NCBI RefSeq assembly: GCF_018320785.1
Contig: NC_054878.1
Span: forward strand, 48,380,061 to 48,444,060
Length of the DNA: 64,000 bases
Source of the DNA: Cheilinus undulatus
Taxonomy: Eukaryota; Chordata; Actinopteri; Labriformes; Labridae
Direction: 5' to 3'
Shown: one piece after another, positions 11,721 through 24,000 of the stretch
How the letters are laid out: every line of letters starts with the position of its first letter
Position numbering within the stretch: position 1 is the stretch's first letter
Made by a program: the position numbers and the translations under genes
The notes under the pieces: generated by a model
The model's database searches: none
The model's input: only the letters and a program-made list of their open reading frames with translations
Told to the model about the DNA's origin: nothing

Positions 11721-14040
11721 GAAATACATCATAATTGTTGTAAATGGCCCCTAACCCTGTTCCATAGAAACAGTCTGTCTGCAGTGTCAGGATTATAAAA
11801 TTATGTTAAATATTAGATTTTTAGCTGAATATTTCTACCCATCTTTATCATTAACAGCATCCTCACACAATGGAAAGTCCTCAGTCATTTCACAAAGCCT
11901 AAGTTTCTGAGTTTCACAGCGCTTAAATGCAGCATACCTGCTGACATTTGTAGACATTTTAATATACAAAAGTTGGATTTCCTCCTTTAAATTCTTTACA
12001 TTTTGACTTCCAGTCAAACATGTACAATGACAGTAAAAAGTCAACAAGTAACACCAATTATTCCTCACTAAATTTGCCACAAACTTTAAATATATATGGA
12101 TAAACTCACATAAACTTTTTTAGATTTATACTCATGCTTTTCTATGCCATCTTTGATTCCTAAATGTTTTTTTCCTGTTTTAAAGGGCCTGGAAATAAAT
12201 TCATTTTCCTCTACACCTGCTCACAATAAAAAGGCAGCTTCACTGAATGTCAGAGCTCATACATGTAAGAAATAACATGGATGTTTGTGCAGAGCAGACA
12301 TCCTTGCATTGACTCAACAAACACAAACAGAACAACAGTCTTTTCATGATGGAAGACAGAGGAAGACTTCAGCTTCCTGGCATCTACGATCATAAAAAGA
12401 AACATTTATAAAACAAAGTGTCTGTAAACTACGTCGTCACTCGGTTCATTCATAAAGACAGTAAGGCTCATTTCAGGAAGAACACGCTGACAGTGAGTGA
12501 AGCCCATGTCCAGTCAAAGCCTGATTTATACTCACGCTGGGAATCTACACCACAGATTAAACTACTTCCTGCAGCCGCATGGGCAAAAACAGCTGTGATT
12601 GGATGTTTGTTCAAGAGAACTAGACATAGGGCTTTATGCAGGTTTGTAGCCTGCTGCTTTCACCCAGCTGCTAGCCAGTTTGTTCAGTTGTTTTTAACCT
12701 TGTATTTAAATATAATTTAGATTTTACTGCCTTGTTTTTACTCCATTAAAGTCTGTGGTTAATGTGCAGTTTTGCAGCTGTTTGGTATTAAAAAGCTCTA
12801 ACTTTAAGGTGTTATAATCAGCTTAATAAAAGAGCTGTACAAGCTCATGCAAGCTGCATTAAAACTTCACAATAGCATTTTAAGGCTATGAGGAGGCAGC
12901 ATTGATTCACACACTAATATAAATCAGGCTTTGAGCTCATTAAGTGCTGTTATTGACTGAATCTCTGACGGTGGAGTCCGTAGAGACAGGAAGTGTCCTC
13001 AAGTACAAAAAAAAGGGGCGGATCAGGTGAGTCCTTCAAACTGAGGTAGTTAACGGACCCTTGTCTGCTCAGCTTCTTTGGCTGGCTACAAACCAGATGA
13101 TTTTAGGACCTCAGTCTTAACAGACTGTTGGTCGTGTGGAGCCTTCCTGATCTGGCTGCCTACAATGGAACACCCATAATAGCCAATAACAGCGAGCACG
13201 CCAGAAAGCATGACCAGAGGATGTTACGGCTCAAAGACATGGCAGCAATCATAACTACACAGTCTTCAAAGCCAGGACAGGCCAACTCATGCAGCTGTCC
13301 TCACAATCATCCTCAATATTTATGCATCTTCTAAAATCATGTTTGATCTCACAGGAAAAATCCTGTGTCCATGGCGATCCAGACACGCCATCAAGTGAGT
13401 GAATTCAGGGTATTATAAAGTTAAAAATCCCTCCAAACTATCCTCATGTCTGTGGCGTCCAACATCTCTATAATCTGCAAAAAAATAAAAGTAAAAATCA
13501 TCTTGTTTGCAGCCAGACTCAACCGAACAGTTTTCCTGGATTACCCAACCTTCAACAGCAGGTGATCACACCTGGGTGCTTCCTCTGATAATCAGAGATT
13601 ATCAAGTCTAATCCATCATAAAAGATGTAGTTTAAGAACTTAAAAAAGTAGCACAACTAAACACTCCAAATTTTAAAAAAGTGCAAAGATATTTCCTGAA
13701 GGATGTCCAGTAAGAACTCCTGTTCAGTTAAGTCTAAAATAGCATATCTGGGGTGTACAAGGGAGGGGGTGGTACGGTGGCCCTGAAGCAAAAACATGAA
13801 ATCGAACGTATTAAATTTCAGGAGAACTACTCCAACAAATATCAAATTTGGAGAAACATTTTGTTTCATGCTTTTTAATTTTGTGTTTCAAAAATGTTTG
13901 TCTCACTGTTTATTCATTTATATTTATAAAACGCTTTACTTTGTTCACTAAAGTTTGTGTCAAGATTTGTGTTTCTGGATTATTATTATTTAATTTTTTA
14001 ATTAATGAGTTTTCTGATTAGTTTTTTTTTTCGAGCACTC
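11721..14040. other. Intergenic, no gene recognised
   Basis: Unique-looking sequence between the minisatellite and the coding remnant at 14042. Short open frames (for example 12418-12720 and 13128-13334, plus strand) have no motif I recognise and no splice-linked partners. I see no RNA gene. Confidence 0.4.
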
Positions 14041-14041
14041 A

Positions 14042-14880
14042 ATGATAAATTCCCAAGGAATTTACTAGCCTGCGCGTCGCAAACCAAATTCCAAGAAGAA
14101 TCTGGATCGTGGCATGCCCCTTGGCAGATTGGCCCTCTTGTCTGCCGCCAACAAGTGCTCCACCAAAGAGGGAGACTTTGCAAGAACGACTTTTCATGTC
14201 AAGGAAAAGGACCTGTTCTTTGTAGACCCTCTATACCACAATCACCCAGACTCTATCATCCTAGCCTCTATGATGATCCGGTGGGCAATAGTAGGATTGT
14301 CACTTAATGTCAAGCTAGAGCATGCGTAACCATGGATGAAGGTAGTCGAGCACCTCTCGACCTACCTTCAAGACGCTGGCATGGCAATGTTTGTCCAAAT
14401 TCAGGACCTACTCCTCGTGAACCGTTTGCCAGAGCTCACCTTCGCTCTGTTCATTAGCAAACTGAACAGGTACAAAGAGGCCTGTTTTGCTCCTTCTGCT
14501 CTTTGGGACTTTGGACCTTGCGCCCGGTTCCTTGAACTCCAAGAGGCATCTCTGTTCCAGGCAGGGAACCTGGTTGAGTTCATGCGCAGCTTCACCTCAG
14601 AGTTCAACCCCAGACCCGGGGCAATCCTGACAGGCGGACAAAGCGTCGTTCGGCATATCTATTAAAATGGCAGAAGGGCAGCTGCTACAATAAACCATGA
14701 CATTATTGATGAGATTCTGGTGCCCCTTGAAAGTGCCAAAGCAGCTGCTCAAGTCTCTGCAGTAGTTCTACAGAGGAGCGGGCAAAACGATGGGTGGAAT
14801 GGCATGGATGCATTCTTGTTCGGTGCAACTGCACGCCGCATCCAGAGGTTGATCTTCGGGATTTACTTTTTAAAAAAAAA
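14042..14880 (+). pseudogene. Intronless coding remnant of unknown family; candidate endogenous viral element
   Basis: One frame stays protein-like for about 280 codons from ATG 14042 to about 14880, broken only by stops at 14066-14068, 14327-14329 and 14663-14665. No introns are apparent. Composition is clearly more GC-rich than the AT-rich flanks, and an A run followed by a T run lies at its 3' end (about 14870-14893). Visible features are a basic stretch near the start (RRKPNSKKN), a mostly helical-looking middle containing LPELTFALFISKLNRY, and a later segment FTSEFNPRPGAILTGGQS. I do not recognise a host gene or transposase. An intronless, isolated reading frame with a terminal A tract fits a retrocopy or a LINE-mobilised RNA-virus gene. 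My impression is a nucleoprotein-like protein of a negative-strand RNA virus, but that is a guess. Confidence 0.45.
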
Positions 14881-14939
14881 AGTTTTTTTTTTTGCATTTC
14901 AAGAAATGACGCGTCACAAATTAAAATTGCCGCCTTAAT

Positions 14940-15780
14940 TTCTTGAACTGTTCTTTAAATTTTCATATTTTTTTTCCACACATGCACAAAAAAAATCAGT
15001 CGAAACATTTGGCTACAACAAAAAAGGTTTTAAAATTTAAAAGATGTAGTGAGTCATTATTTTCTATTTTTCACAAAATGTCTGAAATATTTTAAAATCT
15101 ATTTTCTATAACATTTAAATGCTTTCCATTCCACAAATCATGTCATTTTTTTTTTTATTTTATGAAATGTTTATTTTACATTTGGTGCATTTCACAAAAA
15201 AAAAAAAATTATTGTTTTTATTTGTTTTTCATGAAATGTTTTAAATTCCAAACATTTCTGTTTTCATGTATTCAGTGTTTAAAAGTTTTAAAATATATTT
15301 CCTTTTCATAAAACTAAATACTTTTCAGTTTATTTTTGACTTTTTCAATTTCACTTAATGTTTATGTTTTGATATAAAAACTTTCATTTCATATCACAAA
15401 ATTATATGCTTTCTTGATTCACAAATGTATTTCATGAAAAATTTTTGAATTTTATGAAACATTTGTTTTACACTGCAGTTTCACAAAATGATGATACTTT
15501 TAAAGTTTATTCATTTCGTTTTATTTAAACTGTTCTATAGTTTCAGGAAATGTTTGAAATTCTCAATGTCTACAACGTTTGATTTTACAACAGTTAAACA
15601 ACCAAAAAAATCAGATTAAAAAAACGTATTAAACATTTACAAAAAGGGTTCGTATTTCATGTTCATTTTATTCTGCATTTCATACCATTTTTGTTTTACC
15701 AAGTGGTATTTTTTTCAACAAATGTTTTTGCATTTTATAATTTTTTATGTTTATTCAAATGTTTTTATATCCGAGTGAAC
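14940..15780. repeat. AT-rich degenerate repeat, (TTTCATGAAATGTTT)-like
   Basis: Words such as TTTCA(C/T)AAAATG, ATGAAATGTTT and CATTTCA recur across about 800 bp at irregular 20-50 base spacing, with long A and T runs. It looks like a decayed minisatellite and has no coding potential. Similar words continue sparsely to about 16350. Confidence 0.55.
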
Positions 15781-16073
15781 TTTTTGGGATTCATTTACTG
15801 TTTTCCTGTGATGAAAGCTTTGAGTTTTGTGAATTGCGATTGGGTTTCATGATTTGGTAGTGACTGGCACCACCAAATTATTTTAGCTTCATTTTTGAGA
15901 TCCAACTTTTTTCAAATGAAGAAAAAAGAAATCTGAGAACAGTCAGTATTCCAGGTATAAAATTCGGAGACTGAAATTGGAATTTTGACATTTTCCTCAG
16001 AGTTCTGAGTTTAAAGTCATAGTTTTCATGTGAGAAATCTGTCTCTTGACACTAAACTCACAAGTCAAAGATT

Positions 16074-16114
16074 TCATCAAGCACATTTTGGCTTTCCCAA
16101 AATGTGCTTGATGA
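16074..16114. other. Perfect 18-bp inverted repeat with 5-base loop
   Basis: CATCAAGCACATTTTGG is followed by the loop CTTTC and then its exact complement CCAAAATGTGCTTGATG. One further T/A pair extends the stem to 18 bp. It stands in otherwise unremarkable intergenic DNA downstream of syncrip. Confidence 0.8.
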
Positions 16115-17490
16115 TTTTTTTTTTCCTCAAATGATTCTTCATTTGACAAATCGTTTTTCACAAATGCCTTTTTTTCTTCCAAAGGACAAGGTCTGCTTTT
16201 GCAGTTTATGTTATTTTTAAAAATGTGTCCCATCAAAAGGCTTCCCGCTGCCCTGGAGACATTAAGGGTTCCTTGAAATGTTATTGCCTTTTACAAAATG
16301 TTTCTGGTTTAAGGAAATGTTTGTTTCAAGCTTCATAGTGTTCTCATGATAAAATTTTTGTTTCATTTGTTTTGTGTTACACCAAAGTTTTGTTTGACCT
16401 TCAAGGCCACCGTAGCATTGGGTTTGGGCTCTATAAACTTAAAACTTTGGAAAAAGCAAGTATGAGGTTTGCTCTTCTGATCATCTTCAAACATGGCGCT
16501 TTCAGTCTTTAAAGGCTGGAATACCATTGGACCACTGAGTCTGGTGACCTTACCATCCCATCCACGGCAGCCTGCAGTGTGTGATGCCAAACACTGGTCA
16601 GTCTTCATAGCGACTCTTCAGGACCAGCCTCGACCCCTTTTTCCTGCTAGTCAGGTAACAAAAGGAAGCAATTAGAGAATGGAAAACAGGATCATGTTAC
16701 ATCTACACACATCTACTTTTCTGTGGCAAACACTGAGTATAAAACCGAGGAGGAGCGGCTGTGTCAAACATGAATCTGCATTCATTAGACGAAGCATTCT
16801 CACAGGCCTGAAGCCCTCTGATTAGCATGCACATGTCAATGCCTTAAGTCTGAGTTGTTAAAATTGTCTGAGGTGCAGCTGGTGAAGCATGGACAAGCAG
16901 AGAGAAAGAAAAAGGAGGTTAAGAGCAGCCGGTGTATTGATTAGAGCAAACTGAACAGAAACATTACAAGCAAGTCGTGCATGGCATTTATCTGTCACAT
17001 TAGCACATCAAACCTCCAGATAAGCATGCGAGATTAGTATCCAGGCCTTCAACAGCTAGGAAGATCCTTCTGGGACAAGGAAAAGCTCCACTTTGGAATG
17101 AATTCTCAAATTGTGCTTTAATTCCCCCAAACTTGTTACTGAAGTGACTTGTATGGCAGACTTGTAGGGGGATGGGGCTTATGCTGCACTGACAGTGAAT
17201 TTCGGACACCAATTTGTGAGACATTTATGTTTTTTTTTGACATGAGAGGAACTCATAAGGATGGAGTATGTCACTACACATACAGAGCACTTGAGATGCC
17301 GACTGTAGAAGAAGTAGGTGATTTGGAATTTGATGGCATGCACGGTGACACTGTAGCATGTGGCCAACATTGGCAAACCTTTAGTCCATTTTCTTCCACA
17401 AGGAGCCTTAAATTTGAAGGCAATTTGAAAAGAGAATTTGCCGAAACATGAATTTGCAACACAATTTGAAGTTTTTGTACACGTGTGCGT
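16115..17490. other. Intergenic, downstream of syncrip; no gene recognised
   Basis: Contains short open frames on both strands (for example 16493-16675 plus and 17149-17451 plus) without recognisable domains. Part of this stretch could be an extended syncrip 3' UTR, but I cannot separate that from intergenic DNA. Confidence 0.4.
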
Positions 17491-17497
17491 GTATGTT

Positions 17498-18063
17498 TAT
17501 TAAAGCAGACAAACAGCAAAGAATACAAGCCAAAATGTAAAGCCAAAAAATAGGACTACGACGGTCCTTTTTTTTCTTTTTTCAATAACAAGACACGCAT
17601 TACTTTGTGACAATACAAATTGTATTTTCATTTGTTTTTAAATACATGTTTAGGAGACATATGCTTTGTTGCCGTTAGCTACTTAAAACATGGAAACCAG
17701 AATTTCTAAAAACATACATAAAGCTATAGCCAAATAGACAGCTCGAGCACATAATTGCATCTAAAAATTTCTTTCAAACTTTGTTATGGAAAATCTTTTA
17801 AACGACCATCTTTTAAAAAACAAAAAACAAAAGGGATAAAAAGAAAAGCAGTTCGCCAGAAACAGGTGGGAGTGTGACTACTGTTCGAGTCCAAGCGGAT
17901 TATTAAAATATGTACAAAAAGATATCTTGCCAGATGTCACCCAATTTTGAGGAAAAAACGCAGGCAACCGTATGGGATAGAGGGCCAATCAGATCAAGTC
18001 TCTAAATAAAAAGACAAAAACAAAACAATAAAACACGGATTTTGTTATCAAAGCCCTACTGGT
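17498..18063 (-). other. syncrip: syncrip 3' UTR (approximate)
   Basis: Downstream of the syncrip stop on the minus strand. The first convincing AATAAA on that strand is at about 17498-17503, read as TTTATT on the plus strand, and I use it as the provisional end. The true cleavage site may be further left. Confidence 0.4.
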
Positions 18064-21000
18064 TTACTTCCACTGTTGCCCAAAAGAATCCTGATAAAAT
18101 TCCTGGTTGTCGGATTTGTAACCGGAATAGTTACCAGAATGATCACCACCTTGGAGCGGTTGCTGAGCAATGGGTTGAGAGCCCCAGTTCTGATTATTGG
18201 TCTGGCGACGCTTGCAATCTGGCTGGTTGTACCCATCAGCTTTGCGCTTTCCTCCTACATTTCCACCGCGGCCACCCCGAGCACCACGTACCCCTCCTCG
18301 CCCTCTCGGCTGCACGATTCCTCTCACGCCTCGCCCGCCGCGGCCTGGTCCCGGCCCGCCACGCTGGGAGAAGTTGGCTCTGCCTCTGGGTGCCCCTGCG
18401 CCGCCGCGTCCCCTGGCTGGAGAAGCTCCGCCCCTGGGACCCCTGCTGCCGCCCCGCCCTCGGGCCGGGGCCTGGAAGTCGTCGTACCCATAGTAGGGGT
18501 CGTCGTAGCCGCCGCGGTAGTTGTGATAGTCATAGCCGTAGTAGTCGTAGTAATCCTCATAACCGTAGTAGTCAGGGGGGTAAGAGTAAGCGCCCCTGTT
18601 ACCGCCTCTGCCCCGGCCTCTGACAGGAGGAGGCATGTGGGGGGGAGGAGGGTAGTAGTAATAGTCATCATACCTGATGAAGCAAGAGAAGGGAGGCAAA
18701 AAAACTATGAGAATAAAGATCACTGAAGGATGAGCACAATCTGTGGGCGCAGAAGTAGGAGAGAACATTTTATACAATAGTAGGGGTTTATAATCTCTAT
18801 ATGTGAAACATCGGTTACTTTTAGCTTGTTTATCACAGGCTGAAGTCTTACTGTGTAATTTGCATTGTCCCTATCAAATAAACTTAAATAAAAAATAACT
18901 TTCTCAAATATTTCCTGACTATATCATGTAAATGCTCACTCCTGCAAAAGATGGCAGGTCTCCAAACAAGTGATGTCTTTGAATCAAACCTTACAGACTT
19001 GAATTTCTGTAACATCATCTCTATTTATCTCACTTCCTGTATTTCTGTCACTGCTCCTACTCTGTTCCTAGTAGAGGTGGGAATTTTAAGGCACCTCCAA
19101 TTAGGATTCATAGGGCTACTATTCGATTCTTAATTGATTATTTATGCATTTTGAGGCACTTTGGCTTTTTTGTACTCACTGAGTCAGATGTAATTTAAAA
19201 AACTTGCATTTGTGTTTAGAAAAACCCAGGAGTTGAATAATGTGTTAAAATGTTTTACAGTGATATTAAGCTATATTTACACAATACTTTGACAGGCCAA
19301 GTTTTAGGTTAGCCTCGCCTCCAGACGAGTCATCCGGAGTTTAAAGCCACTTTAAAAGTGTTTTTTTTTTTTTTTTTACTTTGATGTAAAGAAAAATACA
19401 CAGGATGCAAGAGCATAGCCATGAAACTGTCAATCCTTCTGATTTTACTGATTAGCTCTGGAGGACAATCTGACATTTTTTTAAACACTGACCTCGACTC
19501 TATTGTTACTCAGACTTGCTGAGAAGTTACTCACATGTGTGTCTTGGCTGCATGCCGTTGTGCTTTGCGTTCCTTCCTCTTCTGATCCGGCGGCTTGGCA
19601 AAAACGATCTCAATTGGCTCTCCCTCCAGCTCCTTCCCGTTCATTTCTTCCAACGCCTTTGAGAAGGAGAGATTGGCGTGTTTATTTAAGGATAAAGGAG
19701 TTACAAACATAACTCCAACATGTGTACCACAAAAGTCCTAAAGCAATGCAAATACCTTCACTGCACCGTCCCTCTCCTCAAAGTGAATGAAAGCGTAGTC
19801 TTTGAGCTTCTTAACTCGCTCCAGTTTTCCAAACTGACTGAACGACGTCTCCAGGAGCTCCTCTGTAACACCGTTGGCCAGGTTCCTGACAAATAAAACC
19901 TTGACCTGCAAAAAACAATGAAGAGGTTCAAACTCAGGTCGGCTTCAAGGTACCTTAATGCTATTTTTCTATAAATGTTTGTTGATCCTCACCTTTGCCA
20001 TGACCTCTGGGTCAGGATCTTCAATGGGATCAGCCCACTCCACAGTCACCACGTTACCCCACACCTTCACTTTACCGCTCATGAGCCGGCGGCGAGCCTG
20101 AGCAGCTGTTTTGTGGTCTTCATACTCAAGGAAACAGAAGCCTCTGTTTTTCTTTTTGTCATCAGGTTGATGGTAGAGAATGACGTCGCTGAGGCCCTCT
20201 GTAAATATGAGAGATCAAAATCATTCAAACACTACAGCCAAAACCGGCATGAATTCAAACACTAGAGGTATTGCTCTCACCTGTTACTTTAGCAAACTCT
20301 TCTACAATCTGCTCCTTGGTTTTACTCTTGGGAATGGAGCCAACAAATAGCCTGTTGTTGGCCACAGATATACACACCCCGATGTGCTTTCCAGGGCGAA
20401 TCTCATGATTATTACACTGTGAGAAAAAAGGATAAAAACAGGTAAACACTGGATGATGACAGGGATGGCGTTAATTCTGTCCAACAGGAAGGACATTTTT
20501 ACTGCAAAATTGAAGTTTATTTGAAAGACGCATCTTCATGCTGGATTATTTTTACGGGGTTGAACTTTTAATGGAGCCAGCAATCCAAAAGGACCGTTTA
20601 TGAGCTAGTATTTCATCATTTTCATTTCTTTAGATCACAGGTGTTAAACTCAAAGTCCGAGGGCCAAATGCAGCCCACAATGCAGTTTTATCCGGCCTTA
20701 AGATCGTATCTTAATTAGAACTGACTCCTAAAAAGTCAGGAATGAGGGAAAGATATCAATGTGTTTTTATTTAATATTTTATTTTCAAATGTGAATGAAA
20801 CCTAGGACTTTGATTTTTTTATTTCATATGACATTTTAAATTCAAAATTTTGACCTTTTCTCTCATATTGTGACCTTTTAGATTCACAATTTTACATTTT
20901 AAATCATACCTTGACCTTTCAAACTCTTAACTTTGACATCTAATCCAGTATTTTCACTTTTTACACTACTGACTGAGAATTGTATCTCATATTTCGATCT

Positions 21001-24000
21001 TCCAGAGTCACAATTTTGAATCTTAGCTTCCATTTTGACCTTTTAAACTCCTGATTTGGTATTTTATCTCATATCTTGACCTTTAAACTCATGGTTTTCT
21101 CATATGTTTTCTCATATATCTCATATGTTTGGCCTTTAAAACCTTATTTTGACTTTTAATTTTTTGTTTTTAAAGTTAACTTTTTGTCTCAGATTTTTAA
21201 CCTTTAAACCCATTTATTTCATAAGCATTTATTTGACATGGACACAAATTAAGAGTGTTGCTGTGATATATAATCATTTTTATTTTTTAGAAATCCTGAA
21301 ATCGTTTATCATCACTGTTTAATTTCTCCTATAATTCATTACCTGTGAAAACAGGGTTGACAATTTTTGGATAAACCTTGACCCTGTTAGGCCCTCAGGT
21401 TAAACCTAAATTCAGATTTCGGCCCCTGCTGTGATTGAGTTTGACACTCCTGCTTTAGATGTTAATGAGAAAAAAAATGAGGGTATAAAGCACAATACTT
21501 CTCCCAAATATACTTCAGTAAAATCAACAATTTCAAAAACTAATCAAAAAAGTACAAGTACATTAAAAGATACCCAACTGCAGTAACAGGAGTAAATGGA
21601 ATACTCTCCACCACTGAAAGCAGTCTGAGCTTTTGAATATCAAACTGTCCGTACACCTTGAGGGGAGTTAACACCTGACATTAAGGGTTACCACTTGGAA
21701 TCTGAATATCTAGTACAGATGTCAATGCGAGGTCTCAATTGGGTCAAAAATAGCCATCCTAACTTGACTTTCACACCTTCAGTTTCCCTCAAGCGACATC
21801 TGTTCTAATGCACAGTCCATTCAGGACAAACTCACCAGTTTCACCGCCTCCTGAGCTGCCTCCTTAGTGCAGAATGTGACGAAGGCATAACCTCTGTTCA
21901 GCCCGCTCAGCGGGTCCATCATTAACCGGAGGTCCCAGATAGGTCCAGCCTTCTCAAAGAGAGGAACCAGCTCATCTTCAAACAGGTCACGGGGAATCTT
22001 CCCAACAAAAATCTACAAGAAATTCCAACAGCTTTAAATACACACATTTAAAGGCAGGGCATCTTTTCTAAGCAACTAGGAAAATTAATTGAACACAGAA
22101 CACAAAATTTTAGAAGAATAACAGTTGAACAGTTAAGTGGCTAAATTGTACCTCAGTTCCAACTGTAGGCTGGGCACCTGTGTACACGGACTCTGGTGGC
22201 GGCCCGCCATACTTCCGCTGGCCTGTTGTAACATCCAGTGTGTAATTGGTTCTGTCCAGGAGTTCTTTTATTTTGGCCTCATCTGGTCCTTTAGTGGGAT
22301 CTGAAACTTTAGTCCCTTGTTTCTCTCTCTGCCTGTAGGTCTTCATTACCCCACACAGAAAGGCACTTTTGTTCTGAAGCAGAGGATTGAGATGGAAACA
22401 TTAATTACTACCAAGGAGAACCCACAGAAATGAGAATACATTTTTAAGCAACACTATACAAAAGTGTTTGTTTTACACGACTTAACTTACTTGCACGTGA
22501 GACAGGTCACTCTCTTTGAACTGGAGCAGCACCTGCAGAGCTCCATCCTCGCTGAATTCCTTTAAAGCATCAATAGCCCTTTCGTCTAGGTCACTGTGTG
22601 CTACAAGGCCTAATGAACACAACAAAGACGAGACAGACTAAATCATTTGAGCAGGTGAGCAGTGAGAGCAAGCAGAGGTATGACTCATGCAGACATAAAG
22701 GAGGCTTAATAATCACAGTATAATTTATACATACCAGAGGGAATCAAAGAAACTGTCAGATGAATACATAAAGGCTTGATTAAGTACACCTTCCTGATCA
22801 TCTACTTGTGTTTCTCACAGCCTATAAAGTTTTGATGAAACAACTCTCCAAAGCGAGCAGCAGGAATCAAATGGCACAGCTTCTACTCATAATATCAACA
22901 GCTCAGTTATCATTCTTGATGTTCCTCCTGCTCAAAGAGAACAATTCACCTGCTGCAGGCCGACAGCTGCTCCATTGTTCCTGTGTGTGCTACAGCACCA
23001 GCTGGCTTCAATCTACCTTCCTTGATCTCTTCACAGCAAGCCTACGCCTATTCTCCTCATTCACACTAGATCATTCACTGTAGAATCTGAATACTATAGA
23101 GCTCTTCAACAACTAAAAACAAATATATACTTCTCTGATGGATAAGAGGAGGGGATTATATGTGTGCGTTTTAATCTGTATACAGTATTAATGCATTCCT
23201 GGCGGTGCAATATTAACGTGTCATTTGCCCACTATTGTGCCCACTTTCTCCCTGTCTTGTCTCAATCAACCAGGACCCATTTTAAATCCTACAAAGTAAA
23301 TTACTAAACTTGTGACTGTGTAGGAAAGGCCATAAACACAGACCTTTTAAGGTTATGCATATGTTGGCATAATCAGATTTACATGGGTGCCTTTTATGGA
23401 ATTGTGTATAAAGACAAGCACTGGATTTCTGTATTGTTCAAACTTCAAAATCAGACGCTGGCTGTCGTTTCTGCCCAATGCATTCTGGGTAGTGACGCCC
23501 CATAGTGTCATTGTTTTCTCCTCCATTGCCATTCAGAAAGCTCTCTTTATTTCTAACCAATGTGCAGTTTTAATTAAGAGGACAATTTGAAAGATATTAC
23601 TGTAATACAAACAGAAGTGACTACAATTGGAAAGATGTGGGAAGAACAATTTTGATTTGCAAGGTACTGCTAAAATATTTTGTTTACAGCTTGCAAATAG
23701 GGAAAGACCATCAACCTCAGAATGAAGATAAAACTGTAGGCATAATTATGTTGGAATTGGTATGTCTGTATAATGAACAAAAATGTACCCAAGAATTGTC
23801 TTGAGGTCCTGTGACCCACCTGTAAAATTCTAACATACCCCAACCTGCGACCCACACAAAAGTCAGTCACAAGCGTATGAAAAAAACTCTTCTGTGCTGT
23901 GATAATTAGTACACTGTGGTTCTTTTCTCTAGATCAGGGGTGCCAAACTCATGGCCCGGGAAACAAATCCAGCCCATGGTACAGTTACACCCGGCTCGCA

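Noticed and set aside
16493-16675. 60-codon plus-strand frame with a GC-richer patch
   Set aside because: No recognisable domain and an overlapping open frame on the other strand; not enough to call a gene.
18042-18726. Long plus-strand open frames opposite the end of syncrip
   Set aside because: They mirror the GC-rich RGG-repeat codons of the real minus-strand exon; composition and lack of splice partners show they are antisense shadows.
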